Counted from the first letter of the stretch, positions 7,732 to 15,297 are shown. The stretch: DNA of 16,603 bases from an uncultured Clostridia bacterium (GCA_937880545.1 CALFKA010000014.1:1-16603), one strand, 5' to 3'. The notes: a model not told the origin generated them from the sequence alone. Program-made: numbers and translations.

Positions 7732-7787
7732 TTGTCTGAATCTTTTGCATATAGCATAATTATATAATAAGCTTACGGTACAAGAAA
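7732..7787. promoter_or_regulatory. AT-rich divergent promoter region for the alarmone-synthetase operon and trmH
   Basis: The space between the two divergent genes has an AT-rich core. Plus strand: TTGTCT (7732-7737), 17 bp, CATAAT (7755-7760) would start transcription near 7767, about 34 bases before trmH. Minus strand: a perfect TATAAT lies at 7759-7764, but only poor -35 matches are found at normal spacing. It would start transcription near 7752, giving a leader of about 80 bases to the preferred GTG start. The two -10 elements overlap, so the promoters may compete. The hexamers are seen directly; activity is inferred. Confidence 0.45.
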
Positions 7788-7792
7788 GAAGG
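7785..7792 (+). promoter_or_regulatory. Ribosome binding site deciding the trmH start
   Basis: AAAGAAGG ends eight bases before the ATG at 7801. An in-frame TTG at 7795 is only two bases from this site, too close to be used. Confidence 0.6.
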
Positions 7793-7800
7793 TTTTGTCT

Positions 7801-8523
7801 ATGAAACCCTATCGAAAGAAAAACCCTCTGTCCTACACGTTGGGTGCTTATCCAACGATGGAGCTGATGCTCCACGCACCACATCTTCTACAAGTTATCT
7901 ATACCCACCCAAAGATCGATTTCCCCCTCCTTGAGAAGCTTCAGGAGCTGGCGGAACCTTTAGGTGTTCCTATCACCCGGACGAATGCGATCGAACGACT
8001 CAGCGGTAAGGGAAATGTCTTTGTCGCAGCTTCTTTTGTCAAAGAACAGCGGTTACTTAGAGAGGATCTTGCCCACCTGGTTCTTGTCAACCCTTCCAAC
8101 TATGGGAATCTCGGGACCATTCTTCGAAGCGCTCTTGGATGGGACTATCGTGACATCGCCATCATAGAGCCCGCAGCCGATCCATTTCATCCCAGCTGTG
8201 TCCGAGCATCTATGGGGGCGCTCTTTCATCTGCGTCTGAAGCTTTTTGAAGATTTTGCTTCCTATCAGAGCGCCTATCCGCAGCATCGTCTATGGAGTCT
8301 CATGACCCACCGGGCGAACCGACTGGAAGATGTAACGGACTTTGGGACACGGCACAGTCTGATCCTCGGAAATGAAAGTAGCGGCCTTCCGGAAGAGTTT
8401 GCCAATTTCACCACCCCTGTCACCATCGACACGAGTGATGCCATCGACTCTCTCAATATCACGCTTGCCGCCGCCATTGCGATGCATCATGCGTATGCAA
8501 AGAAAAGACCTATCCGCAGATAG
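7801..8523 (+). CDS. SpoU/TrmH-family RNA 2'-O-ribose methyltransferase
   Basis: This 240-aa SPOUT-fold protein should methylate a ribose 2'-OH in rRNA or tRNA using S-adenosylmethionine. The three class motifs are present: motif 1 NPSNYGNLGTILR (97-109, with the catalytic Arg109), motif 2 LGNESSG (189-195) and motif 3 SLNITLAAA (218-226), which together form the trefoil-knot cofactor site. The N-terminal ~90 residues are a substrate-binding extension I cannot assign to a subfamily, so the target nucleotide is unknown (a TrmH/RlmB-like role is the general expectation). It is the only plus-strand gene between two minus-strand operons. It has no T-rich terminator of its own; the hairpin covering its last codons faces the other way. 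It ends 1 bp from the stop of the convergent P-loop gene. Confidence 0.87.
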   Translation: MKPYRKKNPLSYTLGAYPTMELMLHAPHLLQVIYTHPKIDFPLLEKLQELAEPLGVPITRTNAIERLSGKGNVFVAASFVKEQRLLREDLAHLVLVNPSNYGNLGTILRSALGWDYRDIAIIEPAADPFHPSCVRASMGALFHLRLKLFEDFASYQSAYPQHRLWSLMTHRANRLEDVTDFGTRHSLILGNESSGLPEEFANFTTPVTIDTSDAIDSLNITLAAAIAMHHAYAKKRPIRR

Positions 8524-8526
8524 GTC
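8499..8526 (-). terminator. Intrinsic terminator of the gcv-rlmN operon, embedded in the trmH 3' end
   Basis: Bases 8507-8514 (GACCTATC) and 8519-8526 (GATAGGTC) form a perfect 8-bp inverted repeat around a 4-base loop. Read on the minus strand it is followed at once by TTTTCTTT, the layout of a Rho-independent terminator. On the plus strand the hairpin is followed by AGATCATT, with no T-run, so it is directional. It lies just past the stop codon of the minus-strand P-loop gene and inside the last codons of trmH. Confidence 0.8.
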
Positions 8527-8935
8527 AGATCATTCTCTCTCTCAGATACTCCGGTGTCTTGTCTTCATCGTAGCTCCAACACAGGAGCATCTCGACCTCA
8601 TTGTTACGCGAAAGTTTGTCAAGCACCATCAGGAAGTTCTGCAACTCTTCCTCGGACAGATTGGACAAGTAATTGATTCCGTCTATATAAATATGCTCAA
8701 TGTCATAGTCACAGCTCAGAAGTCCGCATAGGAAGCCATAGAGCATCTCAATGCGATGGATATTGAAGGTCTCCATATTTACAAATCGGACATTGCGGTC
8801 CAATTCAAAAATATTTCGGTTATCATCATCAATGAAGTAGATCGTTCCATGAGGATCCCTGGCCGATTCATTGGCCATCTCGATCATTCTCTTTGTTTTT
8901 CCCGATCCCTTCCCTCCGGCTAAAATCTTTACCAT
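8525..8935 (-). CDS. Small P-loop ATP-binding protein of unknown function
   Basis: The 136-aa product opens with a Walker A motif, GGKGSGKT (7-14), and has a likely Walker B strand HIYID (81-85). No further domain, membrane segment or signal peptide is visible. Short proteins with this layout (MVKxxxGxKGSGKTK...) occur widely in clostridia and are sometimes labelled PilT-like or simply ATP-binding; I know of no demonstrated function. The start is supported by AAGGAG five bases upstream, and the gene overlaps the rlmN stop by 7 bp, so it is translated with rlmN. It is the last gene of the operon, ending directly before the terminator. It is too short for a classical AAA+ or kinase domain but complete as an open frame. 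Confidence 0.75.
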   Translation of the reverse strand: MVKILAGGKGSGKTKRMIEMANESARDPHGTIYFIDDDNRNIFELDRNVRFVNMETFNIHRIEMLYGFLCGLLSCDYDIEHIYIDGINYLSNLSEEELQNFLMVLDKLSRNNEVEMLLCWSYDEDKTPEYLRERMI

Positions 8936-9978
8936 ATTTTCTCCTTCTCCATCTTCTTTGCAAGGACACTGCTGCGCAGTTGACCACAGGCCCCCTGCAC
9001 ATCACGTCCCATTTCTCTTCTTATTGTAGCACGAATCCCCTTGGCTTCAAGAGACTTCTTGAAGGTTTGTAGCCGATCCTCCGAGGCTGATGTCAACTCT
9101 CTCTCTTCAATCGGATTGAGCCCTATTAGGTTGACATGGGCTCCACTTCCGGTCAGAAGTTTTGTCAATGCGTGGATGTCTTCGTCTGTATCATTGACTC
9201 CTTTTATCAGGCTTACTTCAAAACTCACACGGCGACCTGTCTCCTTTTGGTATTTCAGTGCCGCGTCCACCACATCTTTTACAGGGTATCTCTTTGAGAC
9301 GGGCATGAGGTCTCTGCGGACCTCTTCGCGCGCACTGTGCAGGCTAATCGCCAGTGTCAGCGGTCGATTCCACTGGGCTAACACCTCTATCCCCGGGATC
9401 AGTCCACAGGTAGAAAGAGTAATATTTCTCCAGGAGACATTCTGTCCCTCAGGATCCGTTAGGATTTCCAAGAATCCTTTTACTTCCTCCAAGTTATCGA
9501 GTGGCTCCCCGCTTCCCATCAGCACCACGTGTGAGATTCTTTTTTCTGCGCGCTGTTGCGTCAGATAGAACATCTGAAGCATTTCTCTACGCAAGACATT
9601 TCTCACTTTGCCACCAAGAGTGGAGGCGCAAAAGCGACACCCCATTGCGCAACCTACTTGAGTAGACAGGCAGAGGCTGTTTCCATGACGATAAGACAGG
9701 AGCACACCTTCTACGATGTTGTGGTCTGAAAGTTCGAAGAGAATCTTCTTTGTTTCATCTTCCTGTGAGGGGATCCACTGCAGGATGTTCAAGGAATCGA
9801 CCGGATATTCTTTTTTCAGTTTCTCTCTCAGTGCGAGGGGCAGATTGTCCATCTGATCATAATCCCAGACCCCTCGATGATGGAACCAGTGAAAGAGCTG
9901 ACGCACTCGAAATGGCGCCAGCCCGTCCACGGGATTGTTACGGTTCCATTCTTCTTCATTCAGTGAAAACAGATCCAC
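8929..9978 (-). CDS. rlmN: Dual-specificity 23S rRNA/tRNA adenine-C2 methyltransferase (radical SAM)
   Basis: RlmN methylates C2 of A2503 in 23S rRNA and of A37 in a subset of tRNAs, by a radical SAM mechanism that goes through a methylated cysteine. The 349-aa product carries the radical SAM cluster C-x3-C-x2-C at Cys110, Cys114 and Cys117, the SAM-contact MGSGEPLDN (154-162), and the C-terminal GACGQL with the resolving Cys331. The distinction from the resistance enzyme Cfr cannot be absolute by eye, but the chromosomal operon setting and typical motifs favour RlmN. The start codon is GTG (9976-9978), overlapping the TAG stop of the dehydrogenase gene by one base, with AGAGG six bases upstream. 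In many Bacillota rlmN is followed by prpC/prkC genes; here it is followed by a small P-loop gene. Confidence 0.93.
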   Translation of the reverse strand: MDLFSLNEEEWNRNNPVDGLAPFRVRQLFHWFHHRGVWDYDQMDNLPLALREKLKKEYPVDSLNILQWIPSQEDETKKILFELSDHNIVEGVLLSYRHGNSLCLSTQVGCAMGCRFCASTLGGKVRNVLRREMLQMFYLTQQRAEKRISHVVLMGSGEPLDNLEEVKGFLEILTDPEGQNVSWRNITLSTCGLIPGIEVLAQWNRPLTLAISLHSAREEVRRDLMPVSKRYPVKDVVDAALKYQKETGRRVSFEVSLIKGVNDTDEDIHALTKLLTGSGAHVNLIGLNPIEERELTSASEDRLQTFKKSLEAKGIRATIRREMGRDVQGACGQLRSSVLAKKMEKEKIW

Positions 9979-10907
9979 TAGTAACCTCTGAGAAGATCGA
10001 CTTGCGAAGGGAGCTTCTCTCCTTTGATAAATGCTTTCAGATTCTCAAAGTTATTCTCAAAACGGCGCTCATTCACCCGGGAGGATGCCCATGACGTATG
10101 GGAACTGACATAGACATTTTCCATATCCCAAAAAGGGTGATTTTCCGGCAGGGGTTCTTCTTCAAAGACATCCAAATGGAGTGCGCGGAACTTCCCTGCC
10201 AGCTCCTGCAGAGCGTCTTGCTCTACAACAGAGCCGCGTGAAATATTGATAAAGACCGATCCGTCTTTCATATTTTCAATGAGTTCTCGGTTGACAAGTT
10301 TATACGTCTCCATGGTGCCGGGAAGCACGACGGCGACGATGTCGAATTCATTTATTTTCTCCGGCAGCTCCGCCATCGAGATGACGGTGGGGAAATGTTC
10401 ATTGGGCTTGCCGCTTCGATTGACACCGGTGATCTCCACACCAAATGGTGCTAGTCTCTTGGCTCCTTCTCTGGCGATACCCCCAGTCCCGATAAAGAGA
10501 GCTTTCTTTCCATTGATTTCATCAATGGTCGTATCCATCTTCCAGACATGGTCTCTCTGTTGTTGATAGACTTGGCGGGTATTTTTGTAGCTTTCGAGTA
10601 CTTTGGTGACGATCCATTCTCCAATGGGCAGGGAGAACCCATAGGGATTGTTTGTCACGGCGATCCCTCTGTCTACAGCGGACAGGGGAATCTGGTTCAG
10701 ACCGGTTGTACCTACTTGGATGAGCTTGAGATGGGGCATGTTGGCGATATCAAGATGCATAAAAGCATTAAAGGTCACGAGCACATCCGAGGAGAGTGCC
10801 TCTTCTGAAAACGGACCCGAGTCTTTTGCGGTAAACACTGTATAGCCAAGCTCCTCCAGACGTTTTTTTTGTTCCTCTTCGAGCGGAAGTGTATAGAGTA
10901 CTTTCAT
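9978..10907 (-). CDS. D-isomer-specific 2-hydroxyacid dehydrogenase
   Basis: This 309-aa protein belongs to the family of 3-phosphoglycerate, hydroxypyruvate and glyoxylate reductases. The nucleotide-binding loop GTGGIA is at 140-145; the catalytic Arg224 (in NISRGS), Glu251 (in FEEEP) and His270 (in SSHTSW) are all present. The end of the second Rossmann strand reads GVNRS rather than ending in Asp, which suggests NADPH preference. The ATG at 10907 was preferred to 10943 because AGGAGG lies four bases upstream and MKVLYTL is a normal family start. It follows the glycine cleavage genes after a 98-bp gap holding a structured repeat, so a role in glyoxylate, hydroxypyruvate or serine metabolism is plausible; the true substrate is not readable. 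It overlaps rlmN by one base. Confidence 0.87.
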   Translation of the reverse strand: MKVLYTLPLEEEQKKRLEELGYTVFTAKDSGPFSEEALSSDVLVTFNAFMHLDIANMPHLKLIQVGTTGLNQIPLSAVDRGIAVTNNPYGFSLPIGEWIVTKVLESYKNTRQVYQQQRDHVWKMDTTIDEINGKKALFIGTGGIAREGAKRLAPFGVEITGVNRSGKPNEHFPTVISMAELPEKINEFDIVAVVLPGTMETYKLVNRELIENMKDGSVFINISRGSVVEQDALQELAGKFRALHLDVFEEEPLPENHPFWDMENVYVSSHTSWASSRVNERRFENNFENLKAFIKGEKLPSQVDLLRGY

Positions 10908-10911
10908 TTTC

Positions 10912-10917
10912 CCTCCT
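10912..10917 (-). promoter_or_regulatory. Ribosome binding site deciding the dehydrogenase start
   Basis: AGGAGG on the minus strand lies four bases before the ATG at 10905-10907. A longer in-frame start at 10943 would sit inside the 46-nt hairpin region and lacks such a site. Confidence 0.7.
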
Positions 10918-10926
10918 GAAACAGAA

Positions 10927-10972
10927 TCCGGCGACATACCCACGGGGAATAACCCTATGGTTCATCGCCGGA
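10927..10972 (-). repeat. Structured inverted repeat between gcvPB and the dehydrogenase gene
   Basis: TCCGGCGA (10927-10934) and TCGCCGGA (10965-10972) form a perfect 8-bp stem. Inside, CATA (10935-10938) can pair with TATG (10956-10959) and GGG (10945-10947) with CCC (10953-10955) around a 5-base loop, giving an imperfect 46-nt hairpin. No T-run follows on either strand, so it is not a standard terminator. It sits about 10 bases before the dehydrogenase ribosome binding site and about 34 bases after the gcvPB stop. It could protect the gcv mRNA end, mark a processing site or modulate translation. Confidence 0.55.
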
Positions 10973-11005
10973 AATCATAGCTAGGTGTACGGCATCAGAA
11001 AAGGT

Positions 11006-12475
11006 TTAGAGCTTTTCTTCCTTGTATGCCAACATATCGTCGTAATTGAGGATGACGGCGCGAGCGGCGAAGACTTCGTCGATTCTTCCGACTGGGGTCT
11101 TACTGGGTGCCGATTTCAGCACTTCCGGAGTCTCTCTGGCTTCCTTGGCAATCGAATTCATGGCATCGGCAAATTCGTCGAGCGTCTGTTTGCTCTCTGT
11201 CTCTGTCGGCTCAATCATCAATGCTTGAGGAATGATCAGTGGGAAGTACACCGTTGGCGGGTGGAAACCATAATCGAGAAGTCGTTTCGCGACATCGAGT
11301 GTGGTGATCTCACCCGGATCCTTGAGGCCGGCGAGCACGAATTCATGCATGCATACCTGGTCCTTCGGCAGGTTGTATTCCTCTTTAAGAAGCGACATCA
11401 GGTAGTTGGCATTGAGCACGGCATTTTCGCTGACTTCGTGAAGCCCGTCAGGCCCCATCGTGCGGATATAGGCAAAGGCACGAAGGAGGACACCATAGTT
11501 TCCATAGAAGCTGCGGAGTTTTCCTATTGAATCGGGATAATCGCTCTTCAATACGAATTTGTCTCCCTCTTTCATGATACGAGGAACAGGAAGGAAGGGT
11601 TCCAGAATCTTCTTTACCCCAACCGGTCCGGCGCCCGGCCCCCCGCCGCCATGAGGCGTGCTGAAGGTTTTGTGGATATTGAAGTGCATCACGTCAAATC
11701 CCATGTCTCCGGGTCGGGCTTTGCCCATGATGGCATTCATATTGGCACCATCATAGTACAGAAGACCACCCGCTTCGTGGATGAGGTCGGCAATTTCACG
11801 GACTTGTCTTTCAAAGAGTCCGAGAGTGCTGGGGTTAGTAAGCATCAGGCCGGCGACTTTGTCATCCAAGTGGCTCTTCAGCTCTTCCAGGTCAACGTTT
11901 CCTTGTTCGTCCGATTTGATTTCTACCAGGTCGAAGCCAACCATGGCCGCAGTAGCCGGATTGGTGCCGTGAGCAGAGTCGGGTGCGATGATTTTGACGC
12001 GCTGATGATCGCCGTTTTTCTCGTGATAGCTTTTGATCATCATGAGTCCGGCCAGCTCACCATGGGCTCCTGCCGCTGGCTGGAGCGTCATGGCATCCAT
12101 GCCTGCGACTTCACACAGGTCCTGTTGCAGCTCATAGAGCACTTCTAGTGTGCCCTGTACAGTCTCTACGGGCTGAAGAGGATGGACTTGTGTAAGATTC
12201 GGCATTCTGGCGACGTCTTCATTGATCTTGGGATTGTACTTCATCGTACAGCTTCCAAGAGGATAGAATCCACCGTCGATGTGATAGTTAGCCTGTGACA
12301 TGTTCACGTAGTGGCGCATCAGCTCATTTTCTGCTACAGCCGGAAAGTCAAGTTCTGCCCGGAGGGGGCTCTTGAGAACTTCAGCGTCTACAGCGGGGAC
12401 ATCGAGTGCCGGCAGGCTGAAAGCGCGTTTCCCTTCGCGGGAAATTTCGAAGATCAAAGTGGAATAATATTTCAT
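11006..12475 (-). CDS. gcvPB: Glycine dehydrogenase (decarboxylating) subunit 2, P-protein beta
   Basis: With GcvPA this forms the PLP-dependent P-protein, which decarboxylates glycine and passes the aminomethyl group to the lipoyl arm of GcvH. The 489-aa product includes PLGSCTMKYNPK (72-83), the PLP lysine Lys269 in NIHKTFSTPHGGGG, and the glycine-rich GGGGPGAGPVG loop (276-286). The ATG at 12475 was chosen over a GTG at 12496 because GGGAGGTGA lies four bases upstream; the gcvPA stop overlaps it as ATGA. Split P-proteins are typical of Bacillota, many other bacteria and archaea, while proteobacteria usually have one fused chain. It is the last of the four gcv genes; no dihydrolipoamide dehydrogenase (L-protein) or lipoate ligase gene follows. 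Confidence 0.96.
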   Translation of the reverse strand: MKYYSTLIFEISREGKRAFSLPALDVPAVDAEVLKSPLRAELDFPAVAENELMRHYVNMSQANYHIDGGFYPLGSCTMKYNPKINEDVARMPNLTQVHPLQPVETVQGTLEVLYELQQDLCEVAGMDAMTLQPAAGAHGELAGLMMIKSYHEKNGDHQRVKIIAPDSAHGTNPATAAMVGFDLVEIKSDEQGNVDLEELKSHLDDKVAGLMLTNPSTLGLFERQVREIADLIHEAGGLLYYDGANMNAIMGKARPGDMGFDVMHFNIHKTFSTPHGGGGPGAGPVGVKKILEPFLPVPRIMKEGDKFVLKSDYPDSIGKLRSFYGNYGVLLRAFAYIRTMGPDGLHEVSENAVLNANYLMSLLKEEYNLPKDQVCMHEFVLAGLKDPGEITTLDVAKRLLDYGFHPPTVYFPLIIPQALMIEPTETESKQTLDEFADAMNSIAKEARETPEVLKSAPSKTPVGRIDEVFAARAVILNYDDMLAYKEEKL

Positions 12476-13818
12476 GCGCTCACCTCCCGTACACACGCGA
12501 TATAACGGTCCATCTCCTCTTTCGTGCGTTTCTCAGTCACGGCGACGAGGATTTCTCCTTCTCTGCCGTACTCGGTGAGATCGAGACCGCCGACGATATT
12601 GCAGTCACGGAGTTTGGCAAGAAGTTCTTTGACATCTCCCTTATACTTCAGCGTGAATTCTTTAAAGAAGGGGGAAGAAAATACTTCTTCAAATGCTCCC
12701 GTCTCTAAGAGACCTTTGTAAAGGTAGTGAGCCTTGCTAAGACTCTGTGTCGCAACTTCTCTGAGCCCGTCCGTTCCTAAAGCATTGAGGTAGATAGAGG
12801 CGATCAGAGCATTGAGGGACATGTTGGTGCAGATGTTACTGGTGGCCTTATAGCGACGGATATGCTGCTCTCTTGCTTGAAGAGTCAGGACAAAGGCGCG
12901 CTTTCCTTCACTGTCGCGGCTGACGCCGACGAGACGGCCGGGCATTTTGCGCATATGCTTCTTTTTCACCGCCAGGAAACCAAGATAGGGTCCCCCAAAA
13001 TTCAAGCCATTCCCCAATGACTGTCCGTCGCCAATCACCAGATCAATTCCCTGATTTCCGGGAGGCTCCAGGAGCGCCAGGGAAATCGGATCAACGCTTA
13101 AGATAGAGAGCATTTTGTTCTCTTTGCAAAAATCAGCAAAGGGGACCACTTCTTCCATCTCTCCAAAAAAGTTTGGATTCTGGACAATCATTCCGGCTGT
13201 GTTGGCGTCGGTGAGTTCTTTGGCTGCCTCGAGATCTGTCTTCCCGTCTTTTAACGGGACTTCACGGATCTCCACACCTCGGTAATGCAGGTAGGTCTTG
13301 ATGACTTGAATGGTCTGCGGGTGCATGCCGGCGCTGACGAGGACATTGTCGCTCTTACGTTTCTCTGCAAGCGCCATCAATAGGGCTTCAGCAGCCGCGC
13401 TAGCGCCTTCATACATGCTGGCATTGGAAATATCCATACCTGTCAGACGGCAGATCAGTGTCTGGTACTCAAAGATAGCCTGTAGAGTACCTTGTGCGAT
13501 CTCCGGCTGATAAGGGGTGTAAGAAGTGTAGAATTCACTTCTAGAAATAATGTGATCAATAATAAGCGGGACGAAATGATCATAGACTCCGGCGCCGAGG
13601 AAACTGACACGCGATGTGATCGGTGTGTTCTTTTCTCCAAGTTCCTGCGCACGGCGCAACAGCTCTAACTCTGAGAGCGCCGGTGGAATCTTAAGAGGCT
13701 CCTTCAGTCGCAGGTCTTTTGGGATGTCGACAAAGAGATCATCAATGCTCTCGACACCTATGGTTTCGAGCATCTTTTCCTTCTCGCCATCCCCCTTGGG
13801 AATATAGCGATGGACCAT
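12472..13818 (-). CDS. gcvPA: Glycine dehydrogenase (decarboxylating) subunit 1, P-protein alpha
   Basis: This is the 448-aa N-terminal half of the glycine decarboxylase P-protein, which shares the PLP fold and dimer with GcvPB but lacks the PLP lysine. Characteristic segments are FLGAGVYDHF (73-82), YTPYQPEIAQGTL (100-112) and the MYEGAS block (135-140). The length is that of the usual family. The ATG overlaps the gcvH TAA stop (TAATG), and its own TGA overlaps the gcvPB ATG, so gcvH, gcvPA and gcvPB are probably co-translated in fixed ratio. The gene is intact, and no residue of the recognised blocks looks lost. Confidence 0.95.
   Translation of the reverse strand: MVHRYIPKGDGEKEKMLETIGVESIDDLFVDIPKDLRLKEPLKIPPALSELELLRRAQELGEKNTPITSRVSFLGAGVYDHFVPLIIDHIISRSEFYTSYTPYQPEIAQGTLQAIFEYQTLICRLTGMDISNASMYEGASAAAEALLMALAEKRKSDNVLVSAGMHPQTIQVIKTYLHYRGVEIREVPLKDGKTDLEAAKELTDANTAGMIVQNPNFFGEMEEVVPFADFCKENKMLSILSVDPISLALLEPPGNQGIDLVIGDGQSLGNGLNFGGPYLGFLAVKKKHMRKMPGRLVGVSRDSEGKRAFVLTLQAREQHIRRYKATSNICTNMSLNALIASIYLNALGTDGLREVATQSLSKAHYLYKGLLETGAFEEVFSSPFFKEFTLKYKGDVKELLAKLRDCNIVGGLDLTEYGREGEILVAVTEKRTKEEMDRYIACVREVSA
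12480..12488 (-). promoter_or_regulatory. Ribosome binding site deciding the gcvPB start
   Basis: GGGAGGTGA on the minus strand, four bases before the ATG at 12473-12475. It lies within the last codons of gcvPA and would be inside the coding region if the upstream GTG at 12496 were the start. Confidence 0.75.
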
Positions 13819-14189
13819 TATTCTTCTCCAATAAAGTCGTTGTATTCACCTTCATCCATTAAGTTTTCGAGTTCTGCCTCATCTTTGATGCTCAACTGGG
13901 CAATCCAGTTTTCCATGGCGTCGGCATTGATCAGTTCCGGTGCATCTTCGAGTTCTTCATTGACAGCGAGGACTTCGCCGCTGATCGGGGAGAAGATATC
14001 CGAAGCACTCTTGACGGATTCGACAACACCAAGGGTGTCACCGGCTTCGAGTTCCGACCCTACATCCGGCAACTCAATATAGACAATGTCGCCCAATTGA
14101 TCCTGTGCATAATCAGTCAGTCCGATGTAGCCTTTCCCATCTTCGACTTTGACCCATTCGTGATCTTTTGTGAAATAGATTTTACTCAT
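13818..14189 (-). CDS. gcvH: Glycine cleavage system H protein
   Basis: GcvH carries the lipoyl arm that shuttles the aminomethyl intermediate between the P, T and L proteins. The 123-aa product has the lipoylation site in GVVESVKSASD with Lys60 as acceptor, preceded by YIGLTDYAQDQLGDIVYIELP as in the family. The C-terminus is slightly acidic. It starts after GGGAGG, 16 bp behind the gcvT stop. Because it needs lipoate and an L-protein and neither a lipoate ligase nor lpd is in the window, those functions must be encoded elsewhere if the system works. Confidence 0.97.
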   Translation of the reverse strand: MSKIYFTKDHEWVKVEDGKGYIGLTDYAQDQLGDIVYIELPDVGSELEAGDTLGVVESVKSASDIFSPISGEVLAVNEELEDAPELINADAMENWIAQLSIKDEAELENLMDEGEYNDFIGEE

Positions 14190-14205
14190 TACATCCTCCC
14201 TTGAT

Positions 14206-15297
14206 TTATTTATTTTTCAGATAGGTCCTGTTAACTATTTTTGCCGGCACCTTTTTATTCCTGATACCGATGAAAAGTTCACGGCCTTCGGAACGATCCT
14301 TTAATGCTACACGTGCATTGGCGATGGCGATTCCGAGCGTAGGTGAAAGGTATCCCGTTGTAACGACACCGACTTCATTTCCTTCTTCGTCATAGACAGG
14401 GTATCCGGATCGCGCAATCCCTCTGCCCATGACCTGAAGGCCGATGAGATAATGGGGGATTCCCTCTTCTCTCATCTTAGCCATCGCTTCGGCTCCGATG
14501 TAGCCGCCTTTTTTCGATACAAAATAACCAAGTCCGGCTTCGAGTGGGGAGATCTCTTCGTTCATTTCATTGCCATACAGTGGCATCGAAGCTTCAAAGC
14601 GAAGGGTGTCACGGCAACCCAGACCTGCCGGTGAGATGTCTTCTCCCCCTTCTTCCATCAGGGCATCCCAGACTTTTCCGATATCTTCTGCGGGAGTATA
14701 GATTTCAAATCCATCTTCTCCTGTATAGCCTGTACGTGAAATAAGCGCCTTCGTGCCTACTAAGGGAATGTCATCGACAAAATGGAATGGCTTTATTTCA
14801 TTTAGATCCATCTCTACCAGGGGCTGAAGGATCTTCTGGGCAAGCGGTCCTTGAATAGCCACCTGGCCAATACCGGGTGAGTTGTTGTCCACGCTGACAT
14901 CGAAATCCCCAACATGTTTGAGAAGCCACTCATAGTCTTTGTCCGTATTGGCGGCATTTACCACTAAAATATAGTAGTTATTGTTGACTTTGTACACAAG
15001 GAGGTCATCCACAACGCCCCCTTCAGGATAAAGGAAGAACCCGTAGATAATAGCTCCATCCTCAATCTTTGTGATGTCATTACTGAAAACATGACTTACA
15101 AAGTCCTGTGCTTGCGGCCCTTGCACATAAATTTCGCCCATATGAGAGACATCAAATAATCCGGCGCGTTCCCGAACAGCTTTGTGCTCGTCACTGAGCG
15201 ATGTGTACGTGATAGGCATTTCCCAGCCTGAATAATCAACTACCTGGGCACCCGCCTTCACGTGCCGGTCATACAGCGGTGTTCTCTTTGTACTCAT
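14206..15297 (-). CDS. gcvT: Aminomethyltransferase, glycine cleavage T protein
   Basis: GcvT releases ammonia from the aminomethyl-lipoyl arm and forms 5,10-methylene-tetrahydrofolate. The 363-aa product shows the family blocks in order: FDVSHMGEI (48-56), GGVVDDLL with the catalytic Asp (Asp97, 93-100), SRTGYTGEDGFEIY (187-200), and GLGCRDTLRFEASMPLYGNEM (225-245), which lines the folate site. The ATG at 15297 is preceded by GGAGG at five bases. It is the first gene of the second minus-strand operon, with its promoter 35 bases upstream. Bacillota gcvT genes are often controlled by a glycine riboswitch, but the leader here is only about 27 bases, too short to hold one. Confidence 0.96.
   Translation of the reverse strand: MSTKRTPLYDRHVKAGAQVVDYSGWEMPITYTSLSDEHKAVRERAGLFDVSHMGEIYVQGPQAQDFVSHVFSNDITKIEDGAIIYGFFLYPEGGVVDDLLVYKVNNNYYILVVNAANTDKDYEWLLKHVGDFDVSVDNNSPGIGQVAIQGPLAQKILQPLVEMDLNEIKPFHFVDDIPLVGTKALISRTGYTGEDGFEIYTPAEDIGKVWDALMEEGGEDISPAGLGCRDTLRFEASMPLYGNEMNEEISPLEAGLGYFVSKKGGYIGAEAMAKMREEGIPHYLIGLQVMGRGIARSGYPVYDEEGNEVGVVTTGYLSPTLGIAIANARVALKDRSEGRELFIGIRNKKVPAKIVNRTYLKNK

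Noticed and set aside
10927..10972. Intrinsic terminator for the gcv genes
   Set aside because: A strong stem is present but no T-run follows on either strand, so it was recorded as a structured repeat instead.
10985..11530. 181-aa plus-strand open frame opposite gcvPB
   Set aside because: It is a shadow of the conserved gcvPB codons; no family motif, promoter or ribosome binding site supports it.
11651..12148. 165-aa plus-strand open frame opposite gcvPB
   Set aside because: Same reason: gcvPB is a clear, complete gene on the other strand and the translated product has no recognisable feature.
12476..12496. GTG start for gcvPB
   Set aside because: The GTG has no suitable ribosome binding site and the segment itself contains the strong GGGAGGTGA site for the ATG at 12475.
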